A stretch of DNA of 64,000 nt from CAMASH01 sp041746635 (GTDB lineage: Bacteria; Verrucomicrobiota; Verrucomicrobiia; Chthoniobacterales; Terrimicrobiaceae), in the NCBI GenBank assembly GCA_041746635.1, contig JBGTGQ010000020.1, forward strand, positions 1 to 64,000. Direction: 5' to 3'. Positions within the stretch are counted from its first letter, which is position 1; the number at the start of each line of letters is the position of its first letter. Below are positions 50,915 to 58,880 of this stretch, one piece after another. The notes below the pieces were generated by a model. The model was not told the origin of the DNA, did no database searches, and saw only the letters and a program-made list of their open reading frames with translations. The position numbers were made by a program, and so were the translations under genes.

Positions 50915-52036
50915 TCAGATCTCCAGATTCTTCGGAAAGTTGCTCAAAACGCGGCAGCCTTTGCCCGTGATGACGGCAACATCTTCATGCCGCACCCCGC
51001 CGAGGCCGGGGATGTAAATGCCGGGCTCCACCGTGAGAACCTGTCCGGGCTGAAAATCCGTCATGGAAAAACGCGGGGGCTCATGGATTTCCAAACCCAA
51101 GCCGTGTCCGGTCCCATGGAAAAATCCCTGCCAGCGTCCGTCTTTGATCTCCGTCGGATAGCCACTTTCGGCAAAAAATGCCTTGATGACCTCGTGAGTT
51201 TCCCGACCCGATGCGCCCGGCTTCATCGCCAACAAGGCTTTTTCCTGTCCGGCCAGGCAGGTTTCCCAGATTTTCCGCTGGGCCTCGCTGGCCTGGCCCC
51301 GAAGCACGGTGCGCGTCATGTCGCCAAAATATCCGCTGCGGGCGTCGCGGGGAAAAATATCGAGAATGATGAGTTGATGGGCCAGCAGCGCCCCATGTCC
51401 GCGCTCGTGTGGATCGCAAGCCAGATCACCGCAGGCCACGATGGTGTCGCCCCGGGCCTCGCCGCCCGCGCGCACGACGGCGATTTCCATCTCCCGGCGC
51501 AGAAGTTCCGCCGTCAATATCCGACGGGCCCATTGTAGTTTTCCATCCTTCCGAATTGTCGCTTCCTTGAGGATTCCCACCCCCCGTTCCAAACCGGCCT
51601 CGGCCATGCGCAGGCTGGCTTCGATGGCTTTGATTTCCGGTGGCGCCTTGATTTCGCGCTCCGGGAAAAATGACCCTTTGGCCGGACGCACCCAAATCTT
51701 TTCCTTTCTCAGCAAACGGGCCAGCCCGAGAGGGAAATCCCCCGGAACACCGGCATGTTTAGCCCCAAGGTCCTTGAGAAAAGCGGCGACCACTTTCGCA
51801 TAGGAGGGTTTTCGTTTTTTCGGCCCCTGCACCTGCTTTTCCACTTCGGAATAGGAAAACACGCCATCCACTTTCGCCTCGCGGCGTCCGCGATCGACTT
51901 CGAGATCGCTGAGCAAAACGGCTTTGCGTCCCTTGGACTCGACGAAAACAAAAGCGTCCGGGGCGCGAAAATGCGTGGCATACAAAATGTCGGCGGAAGC
52001 TTCGCTGCACGCGATGATCAATTTTGCTCGTTTCAC
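50915..52036 (-). CDS. M24-family Xaa-Pro aminopeptidase
   Basis: The 373-residue protein has a creatinase-like N-terminal domain and a pita-bread catalytic domain. Metal ligands are visible: Asp in LIILDIFPRDA, Asp in GDMTRTVL, His in HGTGHGLGLEIHE, Glu in LTVEPGIYI and Glu in VRHEDVAVI. Likely removes N-terminal residues before proline or cleaves Xaa-Pro dipeptides. No signal peptide. It is divergent from prmA, with 29 bp between starts. Confidence 0.9.
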   Translation of the reverse strand: MKRAKLIIACSEASADILYATHFRAPDAFVFVESKGRKAVLLSDLEVDRGRREAKVDGVFSYSEVEKQVQGPKKRKPSYAKVVAAFLKDLGAKHAGVPGDFPLGLARLLRKEKIWVRPAKGSFFPEREIKAPPEIKAIEASLRMAEAGLERGVGILKEATIRKDGKLQWARRILTAELLRREMEIAVVRAGGEARGDTIVACGDLACDPHERGHGALLAHQLIILDIFPRDARSGYFGDMTRTVLRGQASEAQRKIWETCLAGQEKALLAMKPGASGRETHEVIKAFFAESGYPTEIKDGRWQGFFHGTGHGLGLEIHEPPRFSMTDFQPGQVLTVEPGIYIPGLGGVRHEDVAVITGKGCRVLSNFPKNLEI

Positions 52037-52065
52037 AATGCCTCACTTTTGCGCAAGCTGAAGGC

Positions 52066-52947
52066 GTGATCAAGAACCTCCATCGCTGGACGCGGCTCAG
52101 TTCCGCCAAGTGGGAAGACGCCTGGGTGGAACGCCTGCGCTTTCTCGGCCCCGAACAGGTCGCCTACTTTACCTGGCCGCAGGAGGGGAGCAGGGGCCCC
52201 TCCCCCTGCACGCGGGCTTTGAAAATCGAAGCTTACTGCGACGAACGCACCGCCCGTAAATTGGTCAGTCGCTTCGGCGGGCGCTCCACCAAGATCGCGC
52301 CCCACATTTGGACGGGTGATCCAGACCGACCGCGGGCGCCGCTTTCCATCCGGGGAAAGCTGAAAGTTTTTTCCGACCAGCCCTCCTGGACCGAATGGCG
52401 CAAGTCGGGGCGCAAACCCACCGGCATTCTCATTCCCGCCGGCATGGCTTTCGGGACAGGCGAGCACGCCACCACCGCGACCTGCCTGCGTCTGCTGGCG
52501 GATTTGCAGGACGAACTGCCGGAAAAATTCAGCACCCTTGATCTGGGAACAGGCAGTGGCATTCTGGCCATCGGGGCCACCGCCTTCGGCGCGGGCCGCG
52601 TGGAAGCCCTCGACTTCGATCCTCACGCCGTGCGCATCGCCGGACAAAACGCCCGGGCCAACCGATGCGAAACCATTTCCATCGCCCGTGAAGATGTGCT
52701 GAAGCTGAAAACCGCCCGTCCCTTCGACGTCGCGCTGGCCAACCTGTTCAGCGATGTCCTGATCGCCGCGTCGCCGCGCATCGCCCGGGCGGTGAAACCC
52801 GGCGGCTGGCTGATTTTTTCCGGCGTCCTGCGCAAACAATCCGCGGAAGTTTCCGCTGCCCTGCAAAAGGCCGGCTTTGCCCGGCCCCGCATCATCCCCC
52901 GCGGAAAATGGTGCGCGGGCATCTGCCGGCGACTGACAAAGGCCTGA
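52066..52947 (+). CDS. prmA: ribosomal protein L11 methyltransferase, with an in-frame repeat insertion
   Basis: A 293-residue class I methyltransferase: PAGMAFGTGEHATTATCLRL, the SAM motif LDLGTGSGILAIGA and ALANLFSDVLIAASPRIARA fit PrmA. It methylates ribosomal protein L11. The GTG at 52066 follows a GAAGG ribosome-binding motif. Residues about 40-50 (QEGSRGPSPCT) are encoded by a GC-rich palindrome at 52183-52212, absent from typical PrmA proteins, and disturb only the N-terminal domain. Confidence 0.85.
   Translation: MIKNLHRWTRLSSAKWEDAWVERLRFLGPEQVAYFTWPQEGSRGPSPCTRALKIEAYCDERTARKLVSRFGGRSTKIAPHIWTGDPDRPRAPLSIRGKLKVFSDQPSWTEWRKSGRKPTGILIPAGMAFGTGEHATTATCLRLLADLQDELPEKFSTLDLGTGSGILAIGATAFGAGRVEALDFDPHAVRIAGQNARANRCETISIAREDVLKLKTARPFDVALANLFSDVLIAASPRIARAVKPGGWLIFSGVLRKQSAEVSAALQKAGFARPRIIPRGKWCAGICRRLTKA
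52183..52212. repeat. REP-like palindrome inside prmA
   Basis: GGAGGG is followed by GCAGGGG (52190-52196) and its complement CCCCTGC (52203-52209). Keeps the reading frame. Confidence 0.7.
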
Positions 52948-53011
52948 AGCTGTGGGTACTCATGCGGGGCAAGGAGGGAGCAGGACGGGAGTGTTACCGA
53001 ACCGGGCCGGA

Positions 53012-53069
53012 GTTGGAGTTCACGCTTTAGCGTGCGCCTTGCAGAACAGCCTAAAGGCTGGACTCCAAC
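53012..53069. repeat. 58-bp three-way-junction repeat, copy 4
   Basis: Perfect outer arms GTTGGAGT and ACTCCAAC, hairpins CACGCTTTAGCGTG and CAGCCTAAAGGCTG. Lies between prmA and the tandem kinase gene, with TACCGAACC on the left as in copy 3. Confidence 0.88.
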
Positions 53070-53193
53070 GCCGCCTTCCGCCAGCGCGCAAGGTGTCTAC
53101 CAGAAAAACCCTGTTGACGCCCTCCCGCCCCCGCCGATAGCTTTCTCGGCCCGCTCACGACCGGTTACCGCCCTGTCCGGGCGGAAAAACCCA

Positions 53194-54354
53194 ATGGCCG
53201 AAGAGCTCTCCTACGTTCTCATCACTCCGTATTCGATCCGCAAATCCCGCACCGGCGGGATCGTGGCGCGCCTGTTATCACGCTCGGGACTCGAACTCGT
53301 GGCTGGCCGGATGTTTGCCCCCGGTCACGAACTTTTGGAGGAATTGGCCGCCGCCACCGTCACGGAAACCGACGAACGCCACCGCCGCACTCAGGAGTTG
53401 ATCCGGGACTACATTCTGAAAAAACTCTCGCCCGGAGCGGACGGAGGGAGCCAGCGCGTGCTCCTGCTCGTTCTTAAAGGCGAGGACGCCGTGCTCAAAA
53501 CCCGCACCGTGGTTGGGCACATCGTCAACGAACGCACCAGCGGCGAAACCATCCGCGACACCTACGGCGACTATCTGGTGGAAAACGGCAATGTCGTTTA
53601 TTTTGAACCCGCCGTGCTGGCCGCGCCCGATGCGGACACCGCGAGGAAACATCTCGCCATCTGGGCCAAGTATTCCGACACCGACGGTGGCATCCTCGAC
53701 GAAATCATCCCCTTCCCCGCCGCGGGGAACATCGAGAAAACCCTCGTCCTGATCAAACCGGACAATTTCCGTTTCCCCAACGCGCGGGCTGGCGGCGTGA
53801 TGGATCTCTTCTCCCGCTCCGGGCTCTACATCATCGGGTTCAAGGTTCACTACATGAGCGTCGCCCAAGCCGAAAAATTTTACGGTCCCGTGCTCGATGT
53901 CCTCATGGACAAACTCTGCGAACCCAGCAGCAAGCGGGCGAAGCTGGCTATTGAAGAGGAGTTCGGTATTCCACTCGACGACGCCACCGAAAAGCAATTT
54001 GGCGAAATCATGGGTCCGATCGCCGGACGCAACCACTGGGAATCCATCGTCCAGTTTATGGCCGGCACGCGCCCCAGCCGCTGTCCCGCCGAAAAACGCG
54101 ACGAGCCCGGCACGGAAAAATGCGTTGCCCTCATCTATCAAGGGGTGGACGCCGTGCGCAAAATCCGCGAGGTCCTCGGCCCGACCGATCCGTCCAAGGC
54201 CCCCTCCGGCACCATCCGCCGCGAATTTGGCCAGACCATGATGATCAATGCCGCCCACGCTTCCGATTCTCCGGAAAATGCCAAGCGCGAGATGGACATT
54301 ATCACAATCACGGAAAACAATCTCCAACCGCTCATCAACTCCCACCTCTCTTAA
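53194..54354 (+). CDS. tandem nucleoside diphosphate kinase with a degenerate first domain
   Basis: At 386 residues it is more than twice the usual NDK size (about 140). The C-terminal domain starts TLVLIKPDNFRFPNARAGGV and carries the catalytic His in MINAAHASDSPENAKRE. The N-terminal domain starts YVLITPYSIRKSRTGGIVAR and keeps the fold pattern and TIRDTYGD, but the catalytic position reads NVVYFEPAVLA, so His is lost and the Lys of KPD is replaced. The second domain has insertions too. It should interconvert NTPs and NDPs, with the first half regulatory or structural. ATG at 53194. Confidence 0.85.
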   Translation: MAEELSYVLITPYSIRKSRTGGIVARLLSRSGLELVAGRMFAPGHELLEELAAATVTETDERHRRTQELIRDYILKKLSPGADGGSQRVLLLVLKGEDAVLKTRTVVGHIVNERTSGETIRDTYGDYLVENGNVVYFEPAVLAAPDADTARKHLAIWAKYSDTDGGILDEIIPFPAAGNIEKTLVLIKPDNFRFPNARAGGVMDLFSRSGLYIIGFKVHYMSVAQAEKFYGPVLDVLMDKLCEPSSKRAKLAIEEEFGIPLDDATEKQFGEIMGPIAGRNHWESIVQFMAGTRPSRCPAEKRDEPGTEKCVALIYQGVDAVRKIREVLGPTDPSKAPSGTIRREFGQTMMINAAHASDSPENAKREMDIITITENNLQPLINSHLS

Positions 54355-54372
54355 CCACACCAAAAGCAAATC

Positions 54373-55536
54373 ATGCAACTAGCCACCCGCGTCCAAGAAC
54401 TCACCCCGTCCCTCACCCTCGCCATCGACAGCAAGGCCAAAGCCCTCAAAGCCGAGGGCGTTGACGTCTGCGGTTTCGGCGCTGGCGAGCCTGACATGGA
54501 CACCCCCGAACACATCAAGGCCGCCTGCATCGAGGCCCTGCAATCCGGGTTCACCAAATATACTCCCAGCGCCGGCATTCCCGAACTCCGTCAGGCCATC
54601 GCCGAAAAATTCAAGAAGGACAACGGGCTGGAATACAAACCCAGCCAGATCATTGTCAGCAACGGTGCCAAGCAATCCTGCTTCAATGCCATCTCGGCCA
54701 TTTGCGATCCCGGCGACGAGGTCATCATCCCCGCACCGTATTGGCTGAGCTATCCCGAAATGGTACGCCTCGCCGGCGCCGAGCCCGCCTTCGTGCAGAC
54801 CACCCAGGAAAATTCCTGGAAGATCACTGCCGAGCAGTTCGAAAACGCGATGACGCCGAAAACCAAGATGATCATCCTCAACACCCCGGGCAACCCCACC
54901 GGCTCGATCTACACCCGCGAGGAATTGCGCGCCATTTCCGAAGTCGCGGCCGAGGAGGACATCTACATCCTCTCCGACGAAATCTACGAGAAGCTCACCT
55001 ACGACGAGGCCGAACACGTCAGCATCGCCTCCCTCACCCCCGAAGCCTACGATCTCACCATCACGGTGAATGGTTTCAGCAAAGCTTACGCCATGACCGG
55101 ATGGCGCCTCGGCTACCTCGCCGCTCCCGAAGCGATCGCCAAGGCAATTGACTCGATGCAGAGCCACAGCACGTCGAACCCCTGTTCGTTCGCGCAAAAA
55201 GGCGCGCTCGCCGCGCTCAAGGGCAACCAACAATGCGTCTCCGACATGCGCGACGAATTCGACATTCGCCGCCAATACATGTTTGACCGCATCAGCAGCA
55301 TCCAAGGCCTCAGCGCGGTCAAACCCCTGGGTGCCTTCTACGTCCTGGTCAACATCAGCAACCTCGGTCTGAAGTCCCAAAACTTCGCCGACCGCCTGCT
55401 GAGCAAGGCCAACGTGGCCGTGGTTCCCGGCATCGCTTTCGGCGACGACCAGACCATCCGCCTCAGCTACGCCACCAGCCTCGACGTGATCAAGACTGGT
55501 CTCGATCGCATCGAGGAGTTCTGCAAGACGCTGTAA
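54373..55536 (+). CDS. aspartate-type class I/II aminotransferase
   Basis: The 387-residue PLP enzyme has GEPDMDTPEHIKAA, the NTPGNPTGSIY motif and the PLP Lys in VNGFSKAYAMTGWRLGY (about residue 235). RLSYATS near the end carries the conserved Arg that binds the substrate carboxylate. This is the Ib subgroup (AspB-like), common for aspartate or prephenate transamination. It starts 18 bp after the kinase gene. Confidence 0.92.
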   Translation: MQLATRVQELTPSLTLAIDSKAKALKAEGVDVCGFGAGEPDMDTPEHIKAACIEALQSGFTKYTPSAGIPELRQAIAEKFKKDNGLEYKPSQIIVSNGAKQSCFNAISAICDPGDEVIIPAPYWLSYPEMVRLAGAEPAFVQTTQENSWKITAEQFENAMTPKTKMIILNTPGNPTGSIYTREELRAISEVAAEEDIYILSDEIYEKLTYDEAEHVSIASLTPEAYDLTITVNGFSKAYAMTGWRLGYLAAPEAIAKAIDSMQSHSTSNPCSFAQKGALAALKGNQQCVSDMRDEFDIRRQYMFDRISSIQGLSAVKPLGAFYVLVNISNLGLKSQNFADRLLSKANVAVVPGIAFGDDQTIRLSYATSLDVIKTGLDRIEEFCKTL

Positions 55537-55540
55537 GAAT

Positions 55541-55643
55541 TTCGGATTGGCGATTGCGGAGTGCGGAGTGAAGATTTCCCAAAGTGAAATCGAGCTCTGA
55601 GCTTCCCCACTCCGCATTCCACGATCCGCATTCCGCAATCGGC
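55541..55643. repeat. imperfect inverted repeat before the DUF58 gene
   Basis: Left arm GATTGCGGAGTGCGGAGTG (55552-55570) and right arm CACTCCGCATTCCACGATCC then GCATTCCGCAATCGGC. Resembles dispersed GCGGAGTGCGG repeats. Confidence 0.7.
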
Positions 55644-55658
55644 GGCCTCCGCCCCGCC

Positions 55659-56483
55659 ATGCGGGCCGTGGCCGAGCGGCTGTCACTTCCGCTCAAACTC
55701 GGATTGCGCCGCACCAGCGGCAATGTGCCGGGCTCTGGCTCGGGTAGTTCCATCGATTTTCAAGATCACCGACCCTACGTGCCGGGCGACGATCCCCGCC
55801 ATATTGACTGGCAGGCCTACGCGCGAAACGGCCAATACACCATGAAGCTTTACCGCGAGGAGGTTCGCCCCCTCGCCGACATCGTGCTGGATGTCTCCGC
55901 CTCCATGTTTTTGGACAACGCGAAAACGCGCCGCACCATGGAGTTGGCTTGGTTTTGCCTGGAGAGTGTCTTGCGCGCCGGCGCGTCGGCCCGCTTGTTT
56001 TCCATCCAAGGTTCTGCCCTCGCCGCGCACGACCCTCTCCTTGCCTGGGAGTCTTTGGAAAAACCATCCGCCCAAACTGCCGAAATGGCACCTGACCTCC
56101 ATCGGGTTCCCTGGCGCAACGGCTCTTTGCGCGTCCTGATTAGCGATCTACTTTTTCCCACGTCCCCGGAGGACTTGATGCACAGCCTGCTATCCTCCCG
56201 TGGCAGAGCCCTGGTTTTCGCCCCCTGCTGCGCGGCGGAATCGGCTCCCGACTGGCTGGGGAACACCGAATTGACGGATTGCGAAAACTCGTCGCGGCGC
56301 GATGTGCGCCTCCAGGCCGAAGATTTGAGAAACTACACCGCGACCTATGACAAACACTTCAACTCCTGGCGGCACGAAGCCCGCCGGCACGGCATTCCGT
56401 TGGCCAAGGTGAGAGCGGAAACGCCGTTCACCGAAGCGCTGGGCGAAGAAGCCATCCACGAAGGCGCAGTCGAATTTGTGTAA
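55659..56483 (+). CDS. DUF58 domain protein
   Basis: The 274-residue protein shows the DUF58 hallmark YVPGDDPRHIDWQAYAR near residues 40-56, then VRPLADIVLDVSASM with a MIDAS-like DxSxS, as in vWA-related folds. DUF58 proteins usually sit next to MoxR ATPases and act in envelope or metal-centre assembly; no MoxR gene is adjacent here. The ATG at 55659 is chosen because upstream codons lie in an inverted repeat. Confidence 0.85.
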   Translation: MRAVAERLSLPLKLGLRRTSGNVPGSGSGSSIDFQDHRPYVPGDDPRHIDWQAYARNGQYTMKLYREEVRPLADIVLDVSASMFLDNAKTRRTMELAWFCLESVLRAGASARLFSIQGSALAAHDPLLAWESLEKPSAQTAEMAPDLHRVPWRNGSLRVLISDLLFPTSPEDLMHSLLSSRGRALVFAPCCAAESAPDWLGNTELTDCENSSRRDVRLQAEDLRNYTATYDKHFNSWRHEARRHGIPLAKVRAETPFTEALGEEAIHEGAVEFV

Positions 56484-56585
56484 TGTGGAGGGATGCGGGT
56501 TGACTCGCCTGCGGCTCGGATCTTCGCTGCGCTCCGGTTCTCGAATTCCATATCTTCAAGGGGCGCAAGAGCCTGCACCCCTCCA
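56484..56585. repeat. REP-like repeat region after the DUF58 gene
   Basis: GGAGGGATGCGGGTTGACTC and CTCGGATCTTCGCT are shared with 43151-43215. The end GGGGCGCAAGAGCCTGCACC then CCTCC pairs imperfectly with itself. Confidence 0.7.
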
Positions 56586-56612
56586 AAAAAAAGGGCTCCC
56601 ATGCGGGAGCCC
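56585..56612 (-). terminator. rho-independent terminator of rplU-rpmA
   Basis: On the minus strand GGGCTCCC-GCAT-GGGAGCCC is followed by eight T. Strong stem right after rpmA. Confidence 0.9.
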
Positions 56613-56644
56613 TGGCAAAACCAACAGGTGGTTTTGAAAAAAAC

Positions 56645-56902
56645 TCAGTTCGCCGAGGCGACCGGTTCGACATTGACCCGGCGGCCGGCCTTGTCGAATT
56701 TCACATGACCTTCCACGAGGGCGAAAATGGTGTAGTCGCGGCCCAGACCGACATTGCGACCGGGCTGAAACTTCGTGCCCCGCTGACGAAGAATGATGTT
56801 GCCGGGAATGACGGATTCGCCGCCAAATTTTTTGACGCCGAGGCGTTTGCTGATGCTGTCGCGTCCATTTTTGACGCTGCCTTGTCCTTTTTTATGCGCC
56901 AT
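56645..56902 (-). CDS. rpmA: 50S ribosomal protein L27
   Basis: 85 residues starting MAHKKGQGSVKNGRDSISKR and containing GNIILRQRGTKFQPG, standard for L27, whose N-terminal tail reaches the peptidyl transferase centre. The N-terminus has no cleavable Firmicutes-type extension. It follows rplU by 9 bp. Confidence 0.97.
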   Translation of the reverse strand: MAHKKGQGSVKNGRDSISKRLGVKKFGGESVIPGNIILRQRGTKFQPGRNVGLGRDYTIFALVEGHVKFDKAGRRVNVEPVASAN

Positions 56903-56911
56903 AAGCCTGAA

Positions 56912-57226
56912 TTACGCGGTGATGGATTTGATTTTGAGCCGGGTGAGCTGACGGCGGTGACCCACCGTGCGATGGTAGCCCTTGCGGCGTTTGTATTTGA
57001 ATGCGATGACTTTTTCGTCCTTGAACTGGTCAACCACCTCGGCGGTCACGGCAGCTCCCTTGAGGAGAGGCGCGCCGATGGAAACCGTGGTGCCGTTGGC
57101 AATGAGAAGCACGGCCTCAATTTTCGCCTCCGAGCCGGCCTCGACATCGAGCTTCTCGACATCGATCAGATCTCCTTCGGCGACGCGGTATTGTTTTCCG
57201 CCTGTTTGAATGACTGCGTATGACAT
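56912..57226 (-). CDS. rplU: 50S ribosomal protein L21
   Basis: The 104-residue protein begins MSYAVIQTGGKQYRVAEGD and ends YKRRKGYHRTVGHRRQLTRL, both diagnostic of L21. Forms an operon with rpmA, the usual arrangement. Confidence 0.97.
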   Translation of the reverse strand: MSYAVIQTGGKQYRVAEGDLIDVEKLDVEAGSEAKIEAVLLIANGTTVSIGAPLLKGAAVTAEVVDQFKDEKVIAFKYKRRKGYHRTVGHRRQLTRLKIKSITA

Positions 57227-57340
57227 GAAATGATCTCCTTAGTGGGAACCGTGGAGAATCTCATGGATAAAAAATGAATCAAGCGAAAATTTTCCCCTTG
57301 CGTGAAAGGCCGTACGCGGCAGACTCCAGTTTCCACTTTT

Positions 57341-57424
57341 GCTCGGGTGGTGAAATGGCAGACACGTACGTTTGAGGGGCGTATGCCGAAAGGCATGGGG
57401 GTTCAAGTCCCCCCCCGAGCACCA
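57341..57424 (+). tRNA. tRNA-Leu (anticodon GAG)
   Basis: An 84-base class II tRNA. Acceptor GCTCGGG pairs with CCCGAGC, the anticodon loop is TTTGAGG (anticodon GAG), the long variable arm is TGCCGAAAGGCA and the T-stem is GGGGG/CCCCC around TTCAAGT. CCA is encoded at 57422-57424. Confidence 0.95.
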
Positions 57425-57497
57425 TCGTTTTTCGTTCGAGACACGACCGTCCCGCCGCTTCGGAACAGTGGAAATCTTGGTCGGTTTTCGCTTTGAG

Positions 57498-58856
57498 TTA
57501 CGGCACCCGCTCTCCAGCCGCAGCGGCCAAGGCGATATCAAGCACTTCCAGCAGGAAATCGGCGTCGGCCTTGGTGATGCACATAGGCGGGGAAAAGCGG
57601 ATGGTCTGGCCCCAAAGGCCGCCTTTGCCGAGGAGGAGGCCCAGGTCGCGGGCCTTTTCCAGCACGGCGGCGCAGGCTTCCTTGGCCGGTTCCTTGGTTT
57701 GGCGGTCTTTCACGAGTTCGAGGCCGAGCATGAGGCCTTTGCCGCGCACGTCGCCGATGATGGGGTGTTTTTGTTTTAGCTTTTCGAGTCCGGCGAGGAT
57801 GTAACTGCCGAGCGTGAGGCAGTTTTCCTGGAGGTTTTCCTTTTCGATCACTTCGATGACGGCTTGGCCGACGGCACTGACGACAGGATTTCCGCCGAAG
57901 GTGTTGAAGTGAATTTTTTGGGCAAGGACGGCGGCGATTTCCGGCGTGGTGACGACGGCGGCGAGCGGGGCACCGTTGCCGATGCTTTTGGCCATGGTGA
58001 CAATGTCGGGGATGACGCCCTGGGTTTCAAAGCCCCAGTAGTGGGTGCCGGTGCGGCCGAAACCGGTCTGGACTTCGTCGGCGATGCAAACGCCGCCGGC
58101 CGCGCGGACGTGTTCGTAGGTGTGCGGGAGGTAACCGTCAGGGAAGACAACGAAGCCGCCGACGCCCTGGATGGATTCGGCGATGAAGGCGGCGACTTTG
58201 CCCGAGGTGGCATAATCAATGACGGACTTGACGTCGTCGGCGTATTTTTTCCCGGCCTCGGGATCGTCGTAGCCGTAGGTACCGCGATAGCAATAGGGAG
58301 CCTGGGCGTGGTGGACGCCGAAGCTGTGCGGGACATTGAATTTCCAAGAGCTGTGAGCGGTGACGGACATGCCGGCGGAGTTGCCGCCGTGGTAGGCATT
58401 GCGCAGGGCAATGACGTCGTAGTTGCCGGTGTAGAGCCGGGCCATGAGGAGGGCGAGATCGTTGGCTTCGGAGCCGGAATTGACGAAGTAGCAGACCTTG
58501 AGTTTGCCGGGGAGCTTGGCGGCGAGTTTCCCGGCGTATTCGGCGATCTTGGGCTGGAGGTAGATGGTGGAGGAGTGCTGGAGCGTTTCGTTTTGCTCGT
58601 GGGCGGCTTTGACGACGTGAGGGTGGCAGTGTCCGGCACTGATGGTGACGATGCCGCCGAGTCCGTCGAGGTAGCGTTTGCCGGTTTCGTCCCAGACGTA
58701 TTGCAGGCGGCCTTCGACGAGCATGATGGGGTTTTTATAGTAGAGAAAGAGGCCAGGGCTGAGGAATTCTTTGCGCAGCGCGAGGACCTGTTCCGCGGAG
58801 GGACCAGTGTAAGGTTTCGGCTGATGAGCGGTGGGAGGAAGGACGGGTATGGTCAT
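57498..58856 (-). CDS. class III aminotransferase (AGXT2/beta-alanine-type)
   Basis: The 452-residue PLP enzyme has NSGSEANDLALLMARLYTG, AYHGGNSAGMS, IAESIQGVGG, CIADEVQTGFGRTG and the PLP Lys in DIVTMAKSIGNGAPLAA. It most resembles alanine-glyoxylate/beta-alanine-pyruvate aminotransferases (AGXT2 group). The adjacent NCS1 permease suggests a role in nucleobase or hydantoin breakdown, which yields beta-alanine or beta-aminoisobutyrate. It lies 24 bp downstream of that permease on the same strand. Confidence 0.85.
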   Translation of the reverse strand: MTIPVLPPTAHQPKPYTGPSAEQVLALRKEFLSPGLFLYYKNPIMLVEGRLQYVWDETGKRYLDGLGGIVTISAGHCHPHVVKAAHEQNETLQHSSTIYLQPKIAEYAGKLAAKLPGKLKVCYFVNSGSEANDLALLMARLYTGNYDVIALRNAYHGGNSAGMSVTAHSSWKFNVPHSFGVHHAQAPYCYRGTYGYDDPEAGKKYADDVKSVIDYATSGKVAAFIAESIQGVGGFVVFPDGYLPHTYEHVRAAGGVCIADEVQTGFGRTGTHYWGFETQGVIPDIVTMAKSIGNGAPLAAVVTTPEIAAVLAQKIHFNTFGGNPVVSAVGQAVIEVIEKENLQENCLTLGSYILAGLEKLKQKHPIIGDVRGKGLMLGLELVKDRQTKEPAKEACAAVLEKARDLGLLLGKGGLWGQTIRFSPPMCITKADADFLLEVLDIALAAAAGERVP

Positions 58857-58880
58857 TTTCGATTTTCGATTAAGCGAGAT

